DNA of 64,000 nucleotides from an uncultured Eubacteriales bacterium (GCA_902786355.1 CADABZ010000007.1:1-64000), one strand, 5' to 3'; shown: positions 23,178-32,653, numbered from the stretch's first letter. Notes: a model not told the origin generated them from the sequence alone. Numbers and translations: made by a program.

Positions 23178-24473
23178 TTACAGTTCATTTTTCATCAGGT
23201 CTTCGTATGTCTCGCGCTTTACAACGAGTCTTGCCTTTCCGCCTGAGATCATTATCATTGCAGGCCTCGGGACTCTGTTGTAGTTGGAAGCCATAGCGTA
23301 GTTATATGCTCCTGTTGTCAGGACTGCTATGATGTCTCCTCTCTCCGGTCTGGCGATCTTGACATACTCTGCTATACGGTCACCGCTCTCACAGCAGCGT
23401 CCTGCAACAGTAACTTCATAGTCAGCATCACATCCGGCCCTGCTCGCATTGAGGACTGTATACTCTGACTTGTACAGAGCGTATCTCGGATTATCTGTCA
23501 TGCCGCCGTCAACAGTCACATAATTGCGGTAGCCTTTTACTTCTTTCACGCCGCCGGTCTCATACAGTGTGACACCTGCATCAGCAACTATGCTGCGTCC
23601 CGGCTCCATAAATACGCAAGGGACCCCGATGCCGAACTTAGCGCAGGCAGCCTTGAGATGCTCTGATACCTCCCTGATCCTGGCAGGTATGTCAATCTGA
23701 GGATCCTTCTCCGTGTAGCGTACGCCAAAACCTCCTCCGATGTTGATGACTCTGGCGGTGAACCCCATTTTAGACTGGATCTTAGCCGAATACTCAGCGA
23801 ATATCTCCACCTGCTTCATAAATGAGTCACTTTCGAAGATCTGTGACCCCACATGGCTGTGGAAACCCTCGACTGAAATATTGCTGCAGTCAAGAGCGGC
23901 TCTGACAAAAACATCTGCCTGTCCGGTGTCTACAGGTACTCCGAACTGAGAGTCGACTCTGCCGGTATTGATGGCTTCAAGTGTGTGCGGATCAAGTCCG
24001 AGAGTCAGCCTCAGCAGGACTTTCTGCCTGATCCCCATCTCTCCGGCAATGCGCTCAAGAGACTCAAGCTCGTTATGATTGTCTACGACAAAGTATCCCA
24101 CTCCCTTCTCAAGCGCAAAGCGTATGTCGGCGTCTGTCTTGTTGGTGCCATGGAAGAACATTTTCTCTGCAGGGAATCCGGCAGCTGAAGCTGTATATAT
24201 CTCACCCGGAGATACAACATCCACGCACATGCCTTCTGATTCTACGACCGGATATATGCCTTTGAAGCACAGAGCTTTGCTGGCATAAAGAGGCGCAGCA
24301 TCAGGCCCGAAGCACTCATGCATAGCTGTCACATATGTCCTGCAGTTGCGGCGGATCACATCCTCGTCAAGGACATACAGAGGAGTCCCGTACTCTGCTG
24401 CTAGACTGACTGCATCGAGTCCGCCTATAGTCAGATGGCCTTCATTATTGATAGCAAGGTTTTCGTACAACAT
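23178..24473 (-). CDS. lysA: diaminopimelate decarboxylase
   Basis: A 431-residue fold-type III PLP enzyme that decarboxylates meso-DAP to L-lysine. The PLP lysine is in PLYASKALCF (Lys66); GGGFGVRYTEKD is the phosphate-binding glycine loop, EPGRSIV and the CESGD motif of the dimer active site are present. It is the last gene of the riboswitch-controlled operon dapA-dapB-ddh-lysA, 13 bp after ddh. Length is typical. Confidence 0.95.
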   Translation of the reverse strand: MLYENLAINNEGHLTIGGLDAVSLAAEYGTPLYVLDEDVIRRNCRTYVTAMHECFGPDAAPLYASKALCFKGIYPVVESEGMCVDVVSPGEIYTASAAGFPAEKMFFHGTNKTDADIRFALEKGVGYFVVDNHNELESLERIAGEMGIRQKVLLRLTLGLDPHTLEAINTGRVDSQFGVPVDTGQADVFVRAALDCSNISVEGFHSHVGSQIFESDSFMKQVEIFAEYSAKIQSKMGFTARVINIGGGFGVRYTEKDPQIDIPARIREVSEHLKAACAKFGIGVPCVFMEPGRSIVADAGVTLYETGGVKEVKGYRNYVTVDGGMTDNPRYALYKSEYTVLNASRAGCDADYEVTVAGRCCESGDRIAEYVKIARPERGDIIAVLTTGAYNYAMASNYNRVPRPAMIMISGGKARLVVKRETYEDLMKNEL

Positions 24474-24486
24474 GTCTGTCTCCGTA

Positions 24487-25464
24487 TTACAGCAGATGAG
24501 CGATCAGGTCTTCTCTTGACTGATGCGAAAGATATACAGGAGGTACGTCGAGAAGAGTCTTAGCTCCGCACTGTCCTTCCTGATTCATCCTGTATGCAGC
24601 TCTGGCTGCAGCAACAAGAATGCTGCCTGTGAAGAACGGATTGGAGTCAAGATCCAGAGTGAACTCGATGGTATTGTTGAATTCGCCATTGAATCCTGTG
24701 CAGCCGCTTCTCAGCACGCTTCCGCCATGAGGCAGACCGCTGTACTTCTCGTTGAGCTCTTCCTGCGAGATGAATTCTACAGTTGTATCATACGGCTCGA
24801 AATAGTTAGGCATCGTCTTGATCGCTTCTTCGATAGCAGCCTTATCAGCGCCTTCCTCTGCAACTACATAGCATTCACGAAGATGCATGTCACGTGCGGT
24901 GAATACAGGATGCTCGCCTGCGCGTACTTTTTCGACTGCTTCAGGAATTGGAACAGTGTACTGTCTTGCGTCTGCAACGCCTTCTATCCTTCTGATAGCA
25001 TCAGAATGTCCCTGGCTTACTCCGCGTCCCCAGAAAGTATAGTTATCACCTGCAGGCAGTGCTGCATCAGCAAATACTCTTGCAAGTGAGAAGTAGCCCG
25101 GATCCCAACCGCATGAAATGATGCCTACCTTGCCCGAAGCCTTAGCCGCTGCATCAACATTGGCATAGTGCTGCGGGATGTTGGCGTGGTTGTCAAAGCT
25201 GTCGATGACATTGAACTGAGCTGCAAGTTCCGGTGTCATCCATGGAAGATCGGTTGCGCTTCCCCCGCAGATGATCACGACATCGATATCATCCTTCATG
25301 CTGCCGATCTGATCATATGACATGACAGGCACGCCTGTTACAGTGCTTACCGATGCCGGATCTCTCCTTGTAAACACAGCTGCAAGCTCCATATCCGGAG
25401 CGTTAGTGACAGCGGCCTCAACGCCTCTGCCTATATTTCCATATCCTGCAATTCCTATTCTCAT
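24487..25464 (-). CDS. ddh: meso-diaminopimelate dehydrogenase
   Basis: A 325-residue NADPH-dependent enzyme that aminates tetrahydrodipicolinate directly to meso-DAP, bypassing the acylated branch of lysine synthesis. It starts with a Rossmann motif (IGIAGYGNIGRGVE) and carries family segments such as ICGGSATDLPWMTPE, GWDPGYFSLARVF and WGRGVSQGHSDAIRRI. Its presence between dapB and lysA shows this organism uses the dehydrogenase variant. AAGGAGTAAG precedes the ATG. An inverted repeat, GACCGTC-N16-GACGGTC (25492-25521), lies in the 105-bp gap to dapB. Confidence 0.94.
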   Translation of the reverse strand: MRIGIAGYGNIGRGVEAAVTNAPDMELAAVFTRRDPASVSTVTGVPVMSYDQIGSMKDDIDVVIICGGSATDLPWMTPELAAQFNVIDSFDNHANIPQHYANVDAAAKASGKVGIISCGWDPGYFSLARVFADAALPAGDNYTFWGRGVSQGHSDAIRRIEGVADARQYTVPIPEAVEKVRAGEHPVFTARDMHLRECYVVAEEGADKAAIEEAIKTMPNYFEPYDTTVEFISQEELNEKYSGLPHGGSVLRSGCTGFNGEFNNTIEFTLDLDSNPFFTGSILVAAARAAYRMNQEGQCGAKTLLDVPPVYLSHQSREDLIAHLL

Positions 25465-25569
25465 GTTTCCTTACTCCTTTTGATTTCAGAAGACCGTCTG
25501 TTATTTCCCCCTCTGACGGTCCTCCGATTCTGACCTCAGCCCCTGTTTTTCTGATCCTGTCTGTATGCT

Positions 25570-26301
25570 CTAGTCTGCCAGAAGATCATCCATATTATAC
25601 AGTCCGGCCGGCTTGCCTGCCAGGAACCTTGCTGCCATAACAGCTCCGTCAGCGAACAGAGCTCTGTCATGAGCCTGATGTGTAACTGTGATGGTCTGTG
25701 TATTCGTACCGAACATGACCTCGTGAATACCGACAATATTGCCCATTCTGACTGAGTTGATCCCTATCTCATCCGGCTCGCGCTTGCAGTCGCCCGATCT
25801 TCCCTGGTTGTAGTGAAGCTCAGGTCTCGCCTCTCTTACCGCATCTGCAAGCATAAGAGCAGTTCCGCTCGGAGCGTCGACCTTTCTGTTGTGATGAGTC
25901 TCGACGATCTCGATATCACATGCGCCGAACTTGGCAGCGATCTCCTTTACCACTTTGGCTGTGATAGCGACTCCGACAGACATGTTGCCTGACTTGAACA
26001 CAGGGATGCTCTCTGCCGCCTTAGCGATGCATGCCATCTCCTCTTCAGTCTGACCTGTGGTGCATACGACGACAGGGAGTCCTCTTTTGACACAGTATGC
26101 CATAAGGTCTTCCGTCACAGAGTGATGCGAAAAATCTATGACCATGTCAGCCGGTCCCTGATATGCATCCATCGTCAGATAAGCTCCGTCAGCGCCCGTC
26201 GGTGTGACGCCTGCGATGACCTCCATGTCATCAGTTTTGCCTATTACGCGGGCGAGGATCGTCCCCATAGCCCCGTCGATTCCGTTAACAATTACTTTCA
26301 T
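25570..26301 (-). CDS. dapB: 4-hydroxy-tetrahydrodipicolinate reductase
   Basis: A 243-residue NAD(P)H-dependent reductase of lysine/DAP synthesis. It has an N-terminal nucleotide-binding motif (VNGIDGAMGTILARV) and the signature ETHHNRKVDAPSGTAL, containing the catalytic His and Lys. GGAGG precedes the ATG. It follows dapA after a 131-bp gap with two stem-loops. Confidence 0.94.
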   Translation of the reverse strand: MKVIVNGIDGAMGTILARVIGKTDDMEVIAGVTPTGADGAYLTMDAYQGPADMVIDFSHHSVTEDLMAYCVKRGLPVVVCTTGQTEEEMACIAKAAESIPVFKSGNMSVGVAITAKVVKEIAAKFGACDIEIVETHHNRKVDAPSGTALMLADAVREARPELHYNQGRSGDCKREPDEIGINSVRMGNIVGIHEVMFGTNTQTITVTHQAHDRALFADGAVMAARFLAGKPAGLYNMDDLLAD

Positions 26302-26340
26302 CAGGATGTCTTCCTCCGTTTATGATATTGAATCTTCCGG

Positions 26341-26365
26341 ATCCGGTAAAATACTAATACCGGAT
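26341..26365. repeat. inverted repeat in dapA-dapB spacer
   Basis: ATCCGGTA (26341-26348) and TACCGGAT (26358-26365), 8-bp perfect arms with a 9-nt loop, 40 nt before the dapB start. Confidence 0.5.
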
Positions 26366-26383
26366 GATAATCATTTATTTTGT

Positions 26384-26424
26384 GAATGAAATCAGTATGA
26401 TTCGTCATCATACTGATTTCATTC
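26384..26424 (-). other. 17-bp perfect stem-loop after dapA
   Basis: GAATGAAATCAGTATGA (26384-26400) pairs perfectly with TCATACTGATTTCATTC (26408-26424) around a 7-nt loop. It begins 8 bp after the dapA stop codon. There is no T-run on the minus strand, so it should not end transcription fully; an mRNA-stabilising or processing element that sets dapA above dapB levels is plausible. Confidence 0.7.
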
Positions 26425-26432
26425 GCTTATTG

Positions 26433-27326
26433 CTACTGAATGATCCCCAGATCCAGCATAGCATTGCGGAGTCTCTGAAGATTAGCATCCTCCATGCGGT
26501 AAAGCGGTGATCTGATGATCGGATCGCAGTATCCCATCATTGCAAGAGCTTCCTTGACAGGGATCGGATTGACCTCACAGAAGAGTGCAGCTATGAGCTC
26601 GCTGTACTTGCACTGGAGTGCTGCAGCACCTGCTGTATCTCCATTCCAGAATCTGGTGCACATCTCGCGAGTCTCTGCCGGAAGCACATTGGAGAGTACC
26701 GAGATGACTCCCTTGCTGCCCATGGAGAGGAACGGAACGATCTGGTCATCGTTGCCTGAATATATATCCAGCTGATCTCCGACCTTAGCGAAGGTCTCTA
26801 CGATCTTGGAGATATTTCCGTTAGCTTCCTTGATAGCTCCGACCTTGTCGATCTTAGCGAGTTCTACATATGTTGACGGCTCTATGTTCAGACCTGTCCT
26901 TGAAGGAACGTTGTATGCGATGATAGGAACATTGCTTACACTTGCATACTCGCTGAACAGCTTGACAAGGCCCTTCTGTGTAGCCTTGTTGTAGTAGGAT
27001 GTAACGATCAGGCATGCGTCTGCACCGGCGTCGCTTGCGAATTTTGTAAGCTGCTTGCCGTAAGCAGTATCATTACTTCCTGTGCCTGCAATGATAGGCA
27101 CTCTGTGTGCTGCGCGTTCTACTGCAAAAGTGATGCATTCCTTGTGCTCTGCGTCAGAAAGTGTCGACCCCTCGCCTGTGGTTCCGGCGATTACGAGTGC
27201 ATCGATGCCTGACTCGATCTGCCAGTCGATCAGTCTTCCAAACTGTTCATAATTGACCCCGTTCTCTGTCATAGGGGTGATCAGAGCTGTTGCAACTCCT
27301 TCAAAGATAGTGTTGGTTCTTGCCAT
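26433..27326 (-). CDS. dapA: 4-hydroxy-tetrahydrodipicolinate synthase
   Basis: A 297-residue TIM-barrel lyase that condenses pyruvate with aspartate semialdehyde. The Schiff-base lysine is in GAIKEANGN (Lys166); AGTTGEGSTL and YNVPSRTG supply further active-site residues. It is the first gene of the lysine operon, preceded by GAGGAGGT and, upstream, a riboswitch and terminator. Length is typical (about 290-300). Confidence 0.95.
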   Translation of the reverse strand: MARTNTIFEGVATALITPMTENGVNYEQFGRLIDWQIESGIDALVIAGTTGEGSTLSDAEHKECITFAVERAAHRVPIIAGTGSNDTAYGKQLTKFASDAGADACLIVTSYYNKATQKGLVKLFSEYASVSNVPIIAYNVPSRTGLNIEPSTYVELAKIDKVGAIKEANGNISKIVETFAKVGDQLDIYSGNDDQIVPFLSMGSKGVISVLSNVLPAETREMCTRFWNGDTAGAAALQCKYSELIAALFCEVNPIPVKEALAMMGYCDPIIRSPLYRMEDANLQRLRNAMLDLGIIQ

Positions 27327-27403
27327 TATTAAGTACCTCCTCAGATTTAAAACTTAAAGTTTGAAATGTGAGATGAGGCTATCGATAAGAAACATTGCTG
27401 ATT

Positions 27404-27434
27404 AAAAAAGCAGCTGACACGGGATCAGCTGCTC
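27404..27434 (-). terminator. riboswitch expression-platform terminator
   Basis: On the minus strand GCAGCTGA (27432-27425), loop TCCCGTG, TCAGCTGC (27417-27410), then TTTTTT (27409-27404). It lies between the lysine aptamer and dapA and would attenuate the operon when lysine is bound. Confidence 0.9.
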
Positions 27435-27460
27435 ATGACAAATCAAAAATACAATGATAC

Positions 27461-27635
27461 TTATCATGGATAGCTCTCCGCGTTCCTTCGCGACAGTCGC
27501 ATGGATATTATCCATACGCCCAGCTCAGAGGGGATGCAGCCCCTTCATCACTTCGGCACCCGCCCCTTTCGTCTGTCCCCGTTCTGCATACCGGCGGGAC
27601 AGCTACTCCTGATCAGGTGCATCCTCTATCTCAAT
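27461..27635 (-). promoter_or_regulatory. lysine riboswitch (L box) aptamer
   Basis: Read on the minus strand this leader has the L-box landmarks in order: AGAGGATGCACC, GGAGTAG, the long P2-P4 region with AAAGGGGCGGGTGCCGAAG, GAAGGGGCTG...CCCCTCTGAGCTGGG, CGACTGTCGC, and the closing GGAGAGCTATCC. The next element is an intrinsic terminator and then dapA, so it acts by transcription attenuation of dapA-dapB-ddh-lysA in response to lysine. Confidence 0.93.
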
Positions 27636-27641
27636 GCCGTG

Positions 27642-27670
27642 ATTCTAATATTAATCACGAAATAAGTCAA
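27642..27670 (-). promoter_or_regulatory. promoter of the lysine operon
   Basis: On the minus strand TTGACT (27670-27665), a 17-bp spacer and TAGAAT (27647-27642), placing the transcript start at the 5' edge of the riboswitch. A CGTGATT/AATCACG inverted repeat overlaps the spacer. Together with riboswitch and terminator this explains the whole 394-bp gap. Confidence 0.75.
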
Positions 27671-27720
27671 CAATTACAATGCTATATTTTGGTATTTTTC
27701 ACAAAACACTGCAGGATGAT

Positions 27721-30700
27721 CTATATTCTGTGTGTTTTCTCTGCCAGTTCCCTGAACCAGGCGGCACGCTCTTCAGCATCATCGAAGGATTCCTGTACTG
27801 ATGCAGCCGGCATCTTCCATGTCCAGTTGCCTTCAGCGATGCCCGGAACATTGATCCTTGCTTCGCTTCCCAGCATGAACATATCCTGGATCTGCACCAT
27901 AGCCAGTGCAGCCGGGCTTTCATACAGTTTTCTGATAACGCGAAGACATTCTATCTCTGTTTCTGTTTCCAGCTCATCGTCATCAGGTATTCCTGTCACA
28001 ATGGCACATGCCTTAATGAATCCCGCAAGAGTGTCATTGTCGTGAGTTCCGGTATAGAAAGCCCTGTCAGCAGCTTCTTCCGGCTTGAGTTCCATCATCT
28101 CTCTGGCTGTGAACTGCCAGATATCCATCCCCGGAAGTGCAGTAAGCTTCAGCAGGTTCTTGACCCCGTCGTCGAGGAATCCAAGATCCTCAGCAAGAAG
28201 CTTAAGATCAAGGCCCTCTCGTCTGAGCATTTCGCTGACAGATCTGAAGAAGTCCAGACCCGCACTGTGCTGCCACGAACCTTTCTTAGGGCTCTCTCCC
28301 TCAGGTATAGCATAATATTCAGAAAAACCTCTGAAGTGATCTATTCTGAGGATATCGAATCTTTCTGCACACTGCCTGAGTCTCCTGAGCCACCATTCAT
28401 AGCCTGTTGCCTTCAGTCTGTCCCAGTCATAGAGCGGATTGCCCCAGTCCTGTCCATCCTCAGAGAATGAATCAGGCGGTACTCCGGCATGGACCTTCTG
28501 TGCTCCGTGTTCATCAAGTCTGAAGATGCCCTTGTTGGCCCAGACATCAGCACTGTCCTTCGCCATGTACATCGGAAGATCTCCCATCAGACTTATGCCA
28601 AGATCATTGCAGTAAGACTTCAGATCATTCCACTGAACATGGAAATAATACTGATCCTTGGCAAGTTCCTCTATCCTTGCACCGTATTCTCCGCCGAGCA
28701 CACCGATAAGTTCAAGCGGATCTCCGAATTTGTATTCATCAGGCCACTCATACCACGGCTTCTGATCATATTTCTCTTTGAGAATGCTGTAAGAGATATA
28801 TTCGCTCAGCCAGTCCATATTGTCCCGGCAGAACTGCTCATAGCCTCTGTGGTCAGGCAGTTCATCGCGGTTTATCATGGCAGGATATCCGGCAAAAGCC
28901 GCATAGCTTGAGTAAGGCGATCCGCCTGTTCCCGTCGGATTGAGCGGAAGCATCTGCCATACGCTCATACCTGCCGAGGATATGTAATCAGCGAATTCCC
29001 TCGCAGGTGCACCGAGCATCGGAGTGCCGAGCGAACTGATGTGACATATAACGCCGGCCTTTCTTCCCAGCTTCTCTGTTTCAGGCGGTTCATCCATAAG
29101 GCAGATGATCTTTGCTGATAGCGGCTGCATCTCTATCACTCCCGGAGATCTGTTCTCATCAGTTCTGATCACTTCAGAATGAAGGAGCTCCAGAGCGTAT
29201 CCGCACTTTGTCTCGTCTATATCTCTCAGATCGATACTGCTCTTTCCATAGCTTCTGTTAGCAAGGACAAGGAGCCTTTCTCCTCTGCCATCCGACCTGA
29301 TGAATGCGAAGATGTCATCGCTGATACCGTACTTTCCTGAAAGGATCGTCATATCGCCGCCTTTCAGTACAGGATGCTCATCATATATAAGTCCGAGCAT
29401 ACGGTAGTGATAACCAAGGTCGAGGTTCTCATTCTTCCACGGGAAGCCGCTTCTGTTCTCAGGATCGGTCCCTCCCATCAGACCGGCTTCGTCTCCATAG
29501 TATATGCATGGCACTCCCGGAAGAGTATATTCGAGTACCGAGAGAAGCCTCACTTTGTTCACAGCAGACTGGTAGTCTTCCTTTGCTGCCATCGCAGTGA
29601 TGATCCTCTCTCTGTCGTGACTTCCGATAAGGTTGAGAGCACCGTAGAAATTTTCTCTCGGATAATTCTCTTCCAGAGATTCGAGTCTCTTTCCGGCATA
29701 GCCTGATCCGATAGTATAGTTGACATAATCGAGCAGTATGTCTCTCAGCGGATAGTTCATAGTACCGTCGAGCTCATCACCCATGAAGTACTTCCTTCTC
29801 TCGCCGTAGCTGATCTTGTTGGAAGCATCCTCCCAGACTTCGCCGATGAGAAGGCCCTCCGGATCCGCTGATTTGACAGCAGTACGTGTCTCGGCTATGA
29901 ATGAATCAGGCAGCTCGTCTGCAACATCCAGTCTCCAGCCGGAAGCCCCCATCTTCATCCAGTGTTCGATGACTCCGCCTTTTCCGAGTATGAAGCGTCT
30001 GTAGTCTTCGTTGTTTTCGTCCACTTCAGGAAGGTCTTCAACTCCCCACCAGGAGCTGTATCCGCATGGCTCGCTGCTGTCGAACTTGTACCAGCTGCGG
30101 TATGGTGAATCCTCGTTGTGATATGCTCCCTTCAGCCCGTTTCCTTCAGCTTTGTTATATGTGCCGAATCTGTCAAAATAGATACTGTCGGCACCGGTAT
30201 GGCTGAATACTCCGTCAAGTATTATGCGTATTCCTCTGTCCCTTGCTTCAGCGGCAAGGTGAGAGAAATCTTCATTGGTCCCAAGTGAAGGATCGATCTC
30301 AAAATAATCTGCTGTATCGTAATGATGATTGGATGCCGATCTGAATACAGGATTAAGGTAAATCGCAGTTACGCCGAGGGACCTGAGGTAATCGAGCTTC
30401 TCCTCTATACCTTTCAGGCTGCCTCCGTACAGCGGCCACTCAATGACCTTGCCGGTCTCATCTCTGACATAGAAAGCTGCCTTGTTCCAGTCTTCCTGAA
30501 TGACCCGTTTTGTATCATCGCGTCTCGCATTCAGACTTTCAGCTGCAGCCTCGCATCTTTCTCTCCAGCCCTCATCTCTTGCAAATCTGCCCGGGAAGAT
30601 CTGATATACTATGCCGTCACGATACCATTCCGGCACCTTAGCTTCTCTGTATACAGTGATCTGATAAGGCGGTACTCCGTACGCATCTGTTTCATGTTCG

Positions 30701-31053
30701 AAATAAACACGGCCTTCCCCGCCAAGCATCTCCTGTCCGTTTCCGTAGAAGAGAACACTTCGCTGATCGTCATCTTCTGTATCCTCGCAGAATTCTGCTG
30801 CGAACCAGTACCACAGAAGGCCTCCCTTCTCCGGTGCCTCCACAGAAGCTTCGTATCTTCTTATATTGCCGGCCGTGATTTCCTTCATGATCGTAACTGA
30901 AGGAGAGGCCTCTTCATCGTTTCTTACATAAAGATGTACGCTCTCAGGCGTACAGTCTTCAAATTCAATAGCTATATTTATATTGCTTCCGACAGTTACC
31001 GCGCCGAAAGGACTGCGGTACTTCAGATCTCTGGAATTATGTATTATCTTCAT
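27721..31053 (-). CDS. bifunctional GH13 debranching amylase / 4-alpha-glucanotransferase (MalQ) fusion
   Basis: An 1110-residue two-enzyme protein. Residues 1-130 look like an N-terminal starch-binding-type beta domain. Residues 145-650 are a GH13 amylase with DGVFSHTG (280-287), nucleophile Asp376 in GWRLDVADE, acid/base Glu405 in GEVWED and Asp480 in LIGSHDRE. Residues 661-1110 are a GH77 4-alpha-glucanotransferase with DLPMYMAKDSADVW, nucleophile Asp905 in RIDHFRG, acid/base Glu955 in LAEDLG and Asp1005 in GTHDN. Both sites appear intact, so it can trim glycogen limit dextrins and re-join the oligosaccharides for phosphorylase. No signal peptide. It follows glgA by 23 bp and is the last gene of the glycogen cluster. 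Confidence 0.92.
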   Translation of the reverse strand: MKIIHNSRDLKYRSPFGAVTVGSNINIAIEFEDCTPESVHLYVRNDEEASPSVTIMKEITAGNIRRYEASVEAPEKGGLLWYWFAAEFCEDTEDDDQRSVLFYGNGQEMLGGEGRVYFEHETDAYGVPPYQITVYREAKVPEWYRDGIVYQIFPGRFARDEGWRERCEAAAESLNARRDDTKRVIQEDWNKAAFYVRDETGKVIEWPLYGGSLKGIEEKLDYLRSLGVTAIYLNPVFRSASNHHYDTADYFEIDPSLGTNEDFSHLAAEARDRGIRIILDGVFSHTGADSIYFDRFGTYNKAEGNGLKGAYHNEDSPYRSWYKFDSSEPCGYSSWWGVEDLPEVDENNEDYRRFILGKGGVIEHWMKMGASGWRLDVADELPDSFIAETRTAVKSADPEGLLIGEVWEDASNKISYGERRKYFMGDELDGTMNYPLRDILLDYVNYTIGSGYAGKRLESLEENYPRENFYGALNLIGSHDRERIITAMAAKEDYQSAVNKVRLLSVLEYTLPGVPCIYYGDEAGLMGGTDPENRSGFPWKNENLDLGYHYRMLGLIYDEHPVLKGGDMTILSGKYGISDDIFAFIRSDGRGERLLVLANRSYGKSSIDLRDIDETKCGYALELLHSEVIRTDENRSPGVIEMQPLSAKIICLMDEPPETEKLGRKAGVICHISSLGTPMLGAPAREFADYISSAGMSVWQMLPLNPTGTGGSPYSSYAAFAGYPAMINRDELPDHRGYEQFCRDNMDWLSEYISYSILKEKYDQKPWYEWPDEYKFGDPLELIGVLGGEYGARIEELAKDQYYFHVQWNDLKSYCNDLGISLMGDLPMYMAKDSADVWANKGIFRLDEHGAQKVHAGVPPDSFSEDGQDWGNPLYDWDRLKATGYEWWLRRLRQCAERFDILRIDHFRGFSEYYAIPEGESPKKGSWQHSAGLDFFRSVSEMLRREGLDLKLLAEDLGFLDDGVKNLLKLTALPGMDIWQFTAREMMELKPEEAADRAFYTGTHDNDTLAGFIKACAIVTGIPDDDELETETEIECLRVIRKLYESPAALAMVQIQDMFMLGSEARINVPGIAEGNWTWKMPAASVQESFDDAEERAAWFRELAEKTHRI

Positions 31054-31076
31054 TAAATCTCCAAATTACCCTGTTA

Positions 31077-32528
31077 TTACTGCATCAGGCTGTCATACAG
31101 CTGTCTGTACTTCTCAGCGGATTCTTCCCAGCTGAAGTTTCTGCTCATGGCATTGTGCTGCAGCTTCTTCCATGTATCAGGATGCTCGTACCAGAGTTCA
31201 AGTGCGAGATCCACAGCAGCTCTGAGGCCGTTTGCGTCAAAATCTTTGAAGGAGAATCCGTCTGCCTCTTCTCCTGCATCCCAGTATCCGTTCACTGTAT
31301 CCTTAAGTCCTCCCGTCTCTCTTACAAGAGGCAGTGTGGCATATCTCATGGATATCATCTGAGCAAGGCCGCAAGGTTCAAACTCAGACGGCATCAGGAA
31401 CGCATCAGCAGCTGCATAGAATCTCCTCGAGAGCGGCTCGCTGAAAGTGATCTTTGCAGCAAAGTTCTCAGGGTTTCTGTATGCAAAATCACCGATAGCG
31501 TTCTCATAAGAGAAGTCGCCGGTGCCGAGAACGGCTACCTGCATCTTCCTCTCGCTGAATTCAGGAAGGAGCTCTGCTATGAGATTGGCTCCCTTCTGCG
31601 TAGTGAGTCTGCTTACCATGGCAAAGAGCGGTACTTCAGGGTCTTCTCTGAGTCCGAGTTCTTTCTGAAGAGCGAGCTTGGCCTCAGTCTTCTTCTCAAG
31701 GCTGTCAGCATCGAAGTGCACCGGGATAGCCGGGTCTGATGCAGGATCATAATTCTTGTTATCGATTCCGTTGATGATACCGAAGAGCTTGTACTTTCTT
31801 GAAGTGAACAGGCCTTCAAGACCTTCTCCGTATCTTACAGTGCATATCTCTTCTGCATATGTAGGGCTGACTGTAGTGACTGCGTCTGAATAGATCACGG
31901 CTCCCTGCATGAAGTTGACAGCATCATTGTGGATCATCTGTCCGTCAGCAGGCGTTCCGCCGAGTCCCAGCACGTCGTCTACCATGTTTCTGCTGTACTG
32001 TCCCTGGAACTTGAGATTGTGGATCGTGAAGACAGTTTTGATACGGTCATAGACATCTTCGCCTCTGAACATCTCTCTCAGATAGACCGGTACAAGAGCT
32101 GTGTGCCAGTCATTGCAGTGAATGATGTCCGGTGCAAAATTCTTGCTGATATGGCGTATCGTCTCAAGTACAGCCACAGAGAAGAAGGCTATCCTCTCTC
32201 CGTCATCGAACTCTCCGTAAATCCCTGCTCTTCTGAAGTAATATTCGTTATCAAGGAAATAATAAGTGATCCCGCTTTTTCTCAGAGTATAGAGTCCGCA
32301 GTACAGACTTCTCCAGCCGAGTTTTACTTCATAGTTCTTCACGAACCTCATCTTTTCTCTGTATTCATGAGGAATAGAGCTGAGCAGTGGAAGGATGACC
32401 CTTGCATCGTATCTGTCATTCTTGATATATGAAGGAAGTGATCCCAGCACATCTCCCAGGCCGCCTGTCTTGATAAATGGTACGGCCTCAAAAGCCGCAA
32501 ACAATACCCTTGTCTTATCGTTTTTCAT
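31077..32528 (-). CDS. glgA: glycogen synthase (ADP-glucose)
   Basis: A 483-residue GT5 glycosyltransferase that extends glycogen from ADP-glucose. The N-terminal KTGGLGDVLGSLP (from Lys20) binds ADP-glucose; AMVSRLTTQKGANL and LMPSEFEPCGLAQM are typical of the C-terminal half. Length is normal. GGAG precedes the ATG. It lies downstream of glgD after a terminator-like hairpin, and upstream of the GH13-GH77 fusion. Confidence 0.95.
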   Translation of the reverse strand: MKNDKTRVLFAAFEAVPFIKTGGLGDVLGSLPSYIKNDRYDARVILPLLSSIPHEYREKMRFVKNYEVKLGWRSLYCGLYTLRKSGITYYFLDNEYYFRRAGIYGEFDDGERIAFFSVAVLETIRHISKNFAPDIIHCNDWHTALVPVYLREMFRGEDVYDRIKTVFTIHNLKFQGQYSRNMVDDVLGLGGTPADGQMIHNDAVNFMQGAVIYSDAVTTVSPTYAEEICTVRYGEGLEGLFTSRKYKLFGIINGIDNKNYDPASDPAIPVHFDADSLEKKTEAKLALQKELGLREDPEVPLFAMVSRLTTQKGANLIAELLPEFSERKMQVAVLGTGDFSYENAIGDFAYRNPENFAAKITFSEPLSRRFYAAADAFLMPSEFEPCGLAQMISMRYATLPLVRETGGLKDTVNGYWDAGEEADGFSFKDFDANGLRAAVDLALELWYEHPDTWKKLQHNAMSRNFSWEESAEKYRQLYDSLMQ

Positions 32529-32598
32529 ATATTTTCTCCATCCTGTATCAGTTTCAGGCCCCGAGAGATGTTCTGTTCGGGGACATCTTTGAATCTTA

Positions 32599-32636
32599 GA
32601 AAAACGCCAGTTTCCCGCATGACAGGAAACCGGCGT
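32599..32636 (-). terminator. terminator after glgD
   Basis: On the minus strand ACGCCGGTTTCC and GGAAACTGGCGT form a 12-bp stem with one G-U pair and a 9-nt loop, followed by TTTTT. It separates glgC-glgD from glgA, so glgA needs read-through or its own promoter in the 125-bp gap. Confidence 0.8.
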
Positions 32637-32653
32637 GATAAACTCTGTCTGTG

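Noticed and set aside
27471-27640. Possible small ORF or repeat in the gap upstream of dapA
   Set aside because: The structure is fully explained by the lysine riboswitch and terminator.
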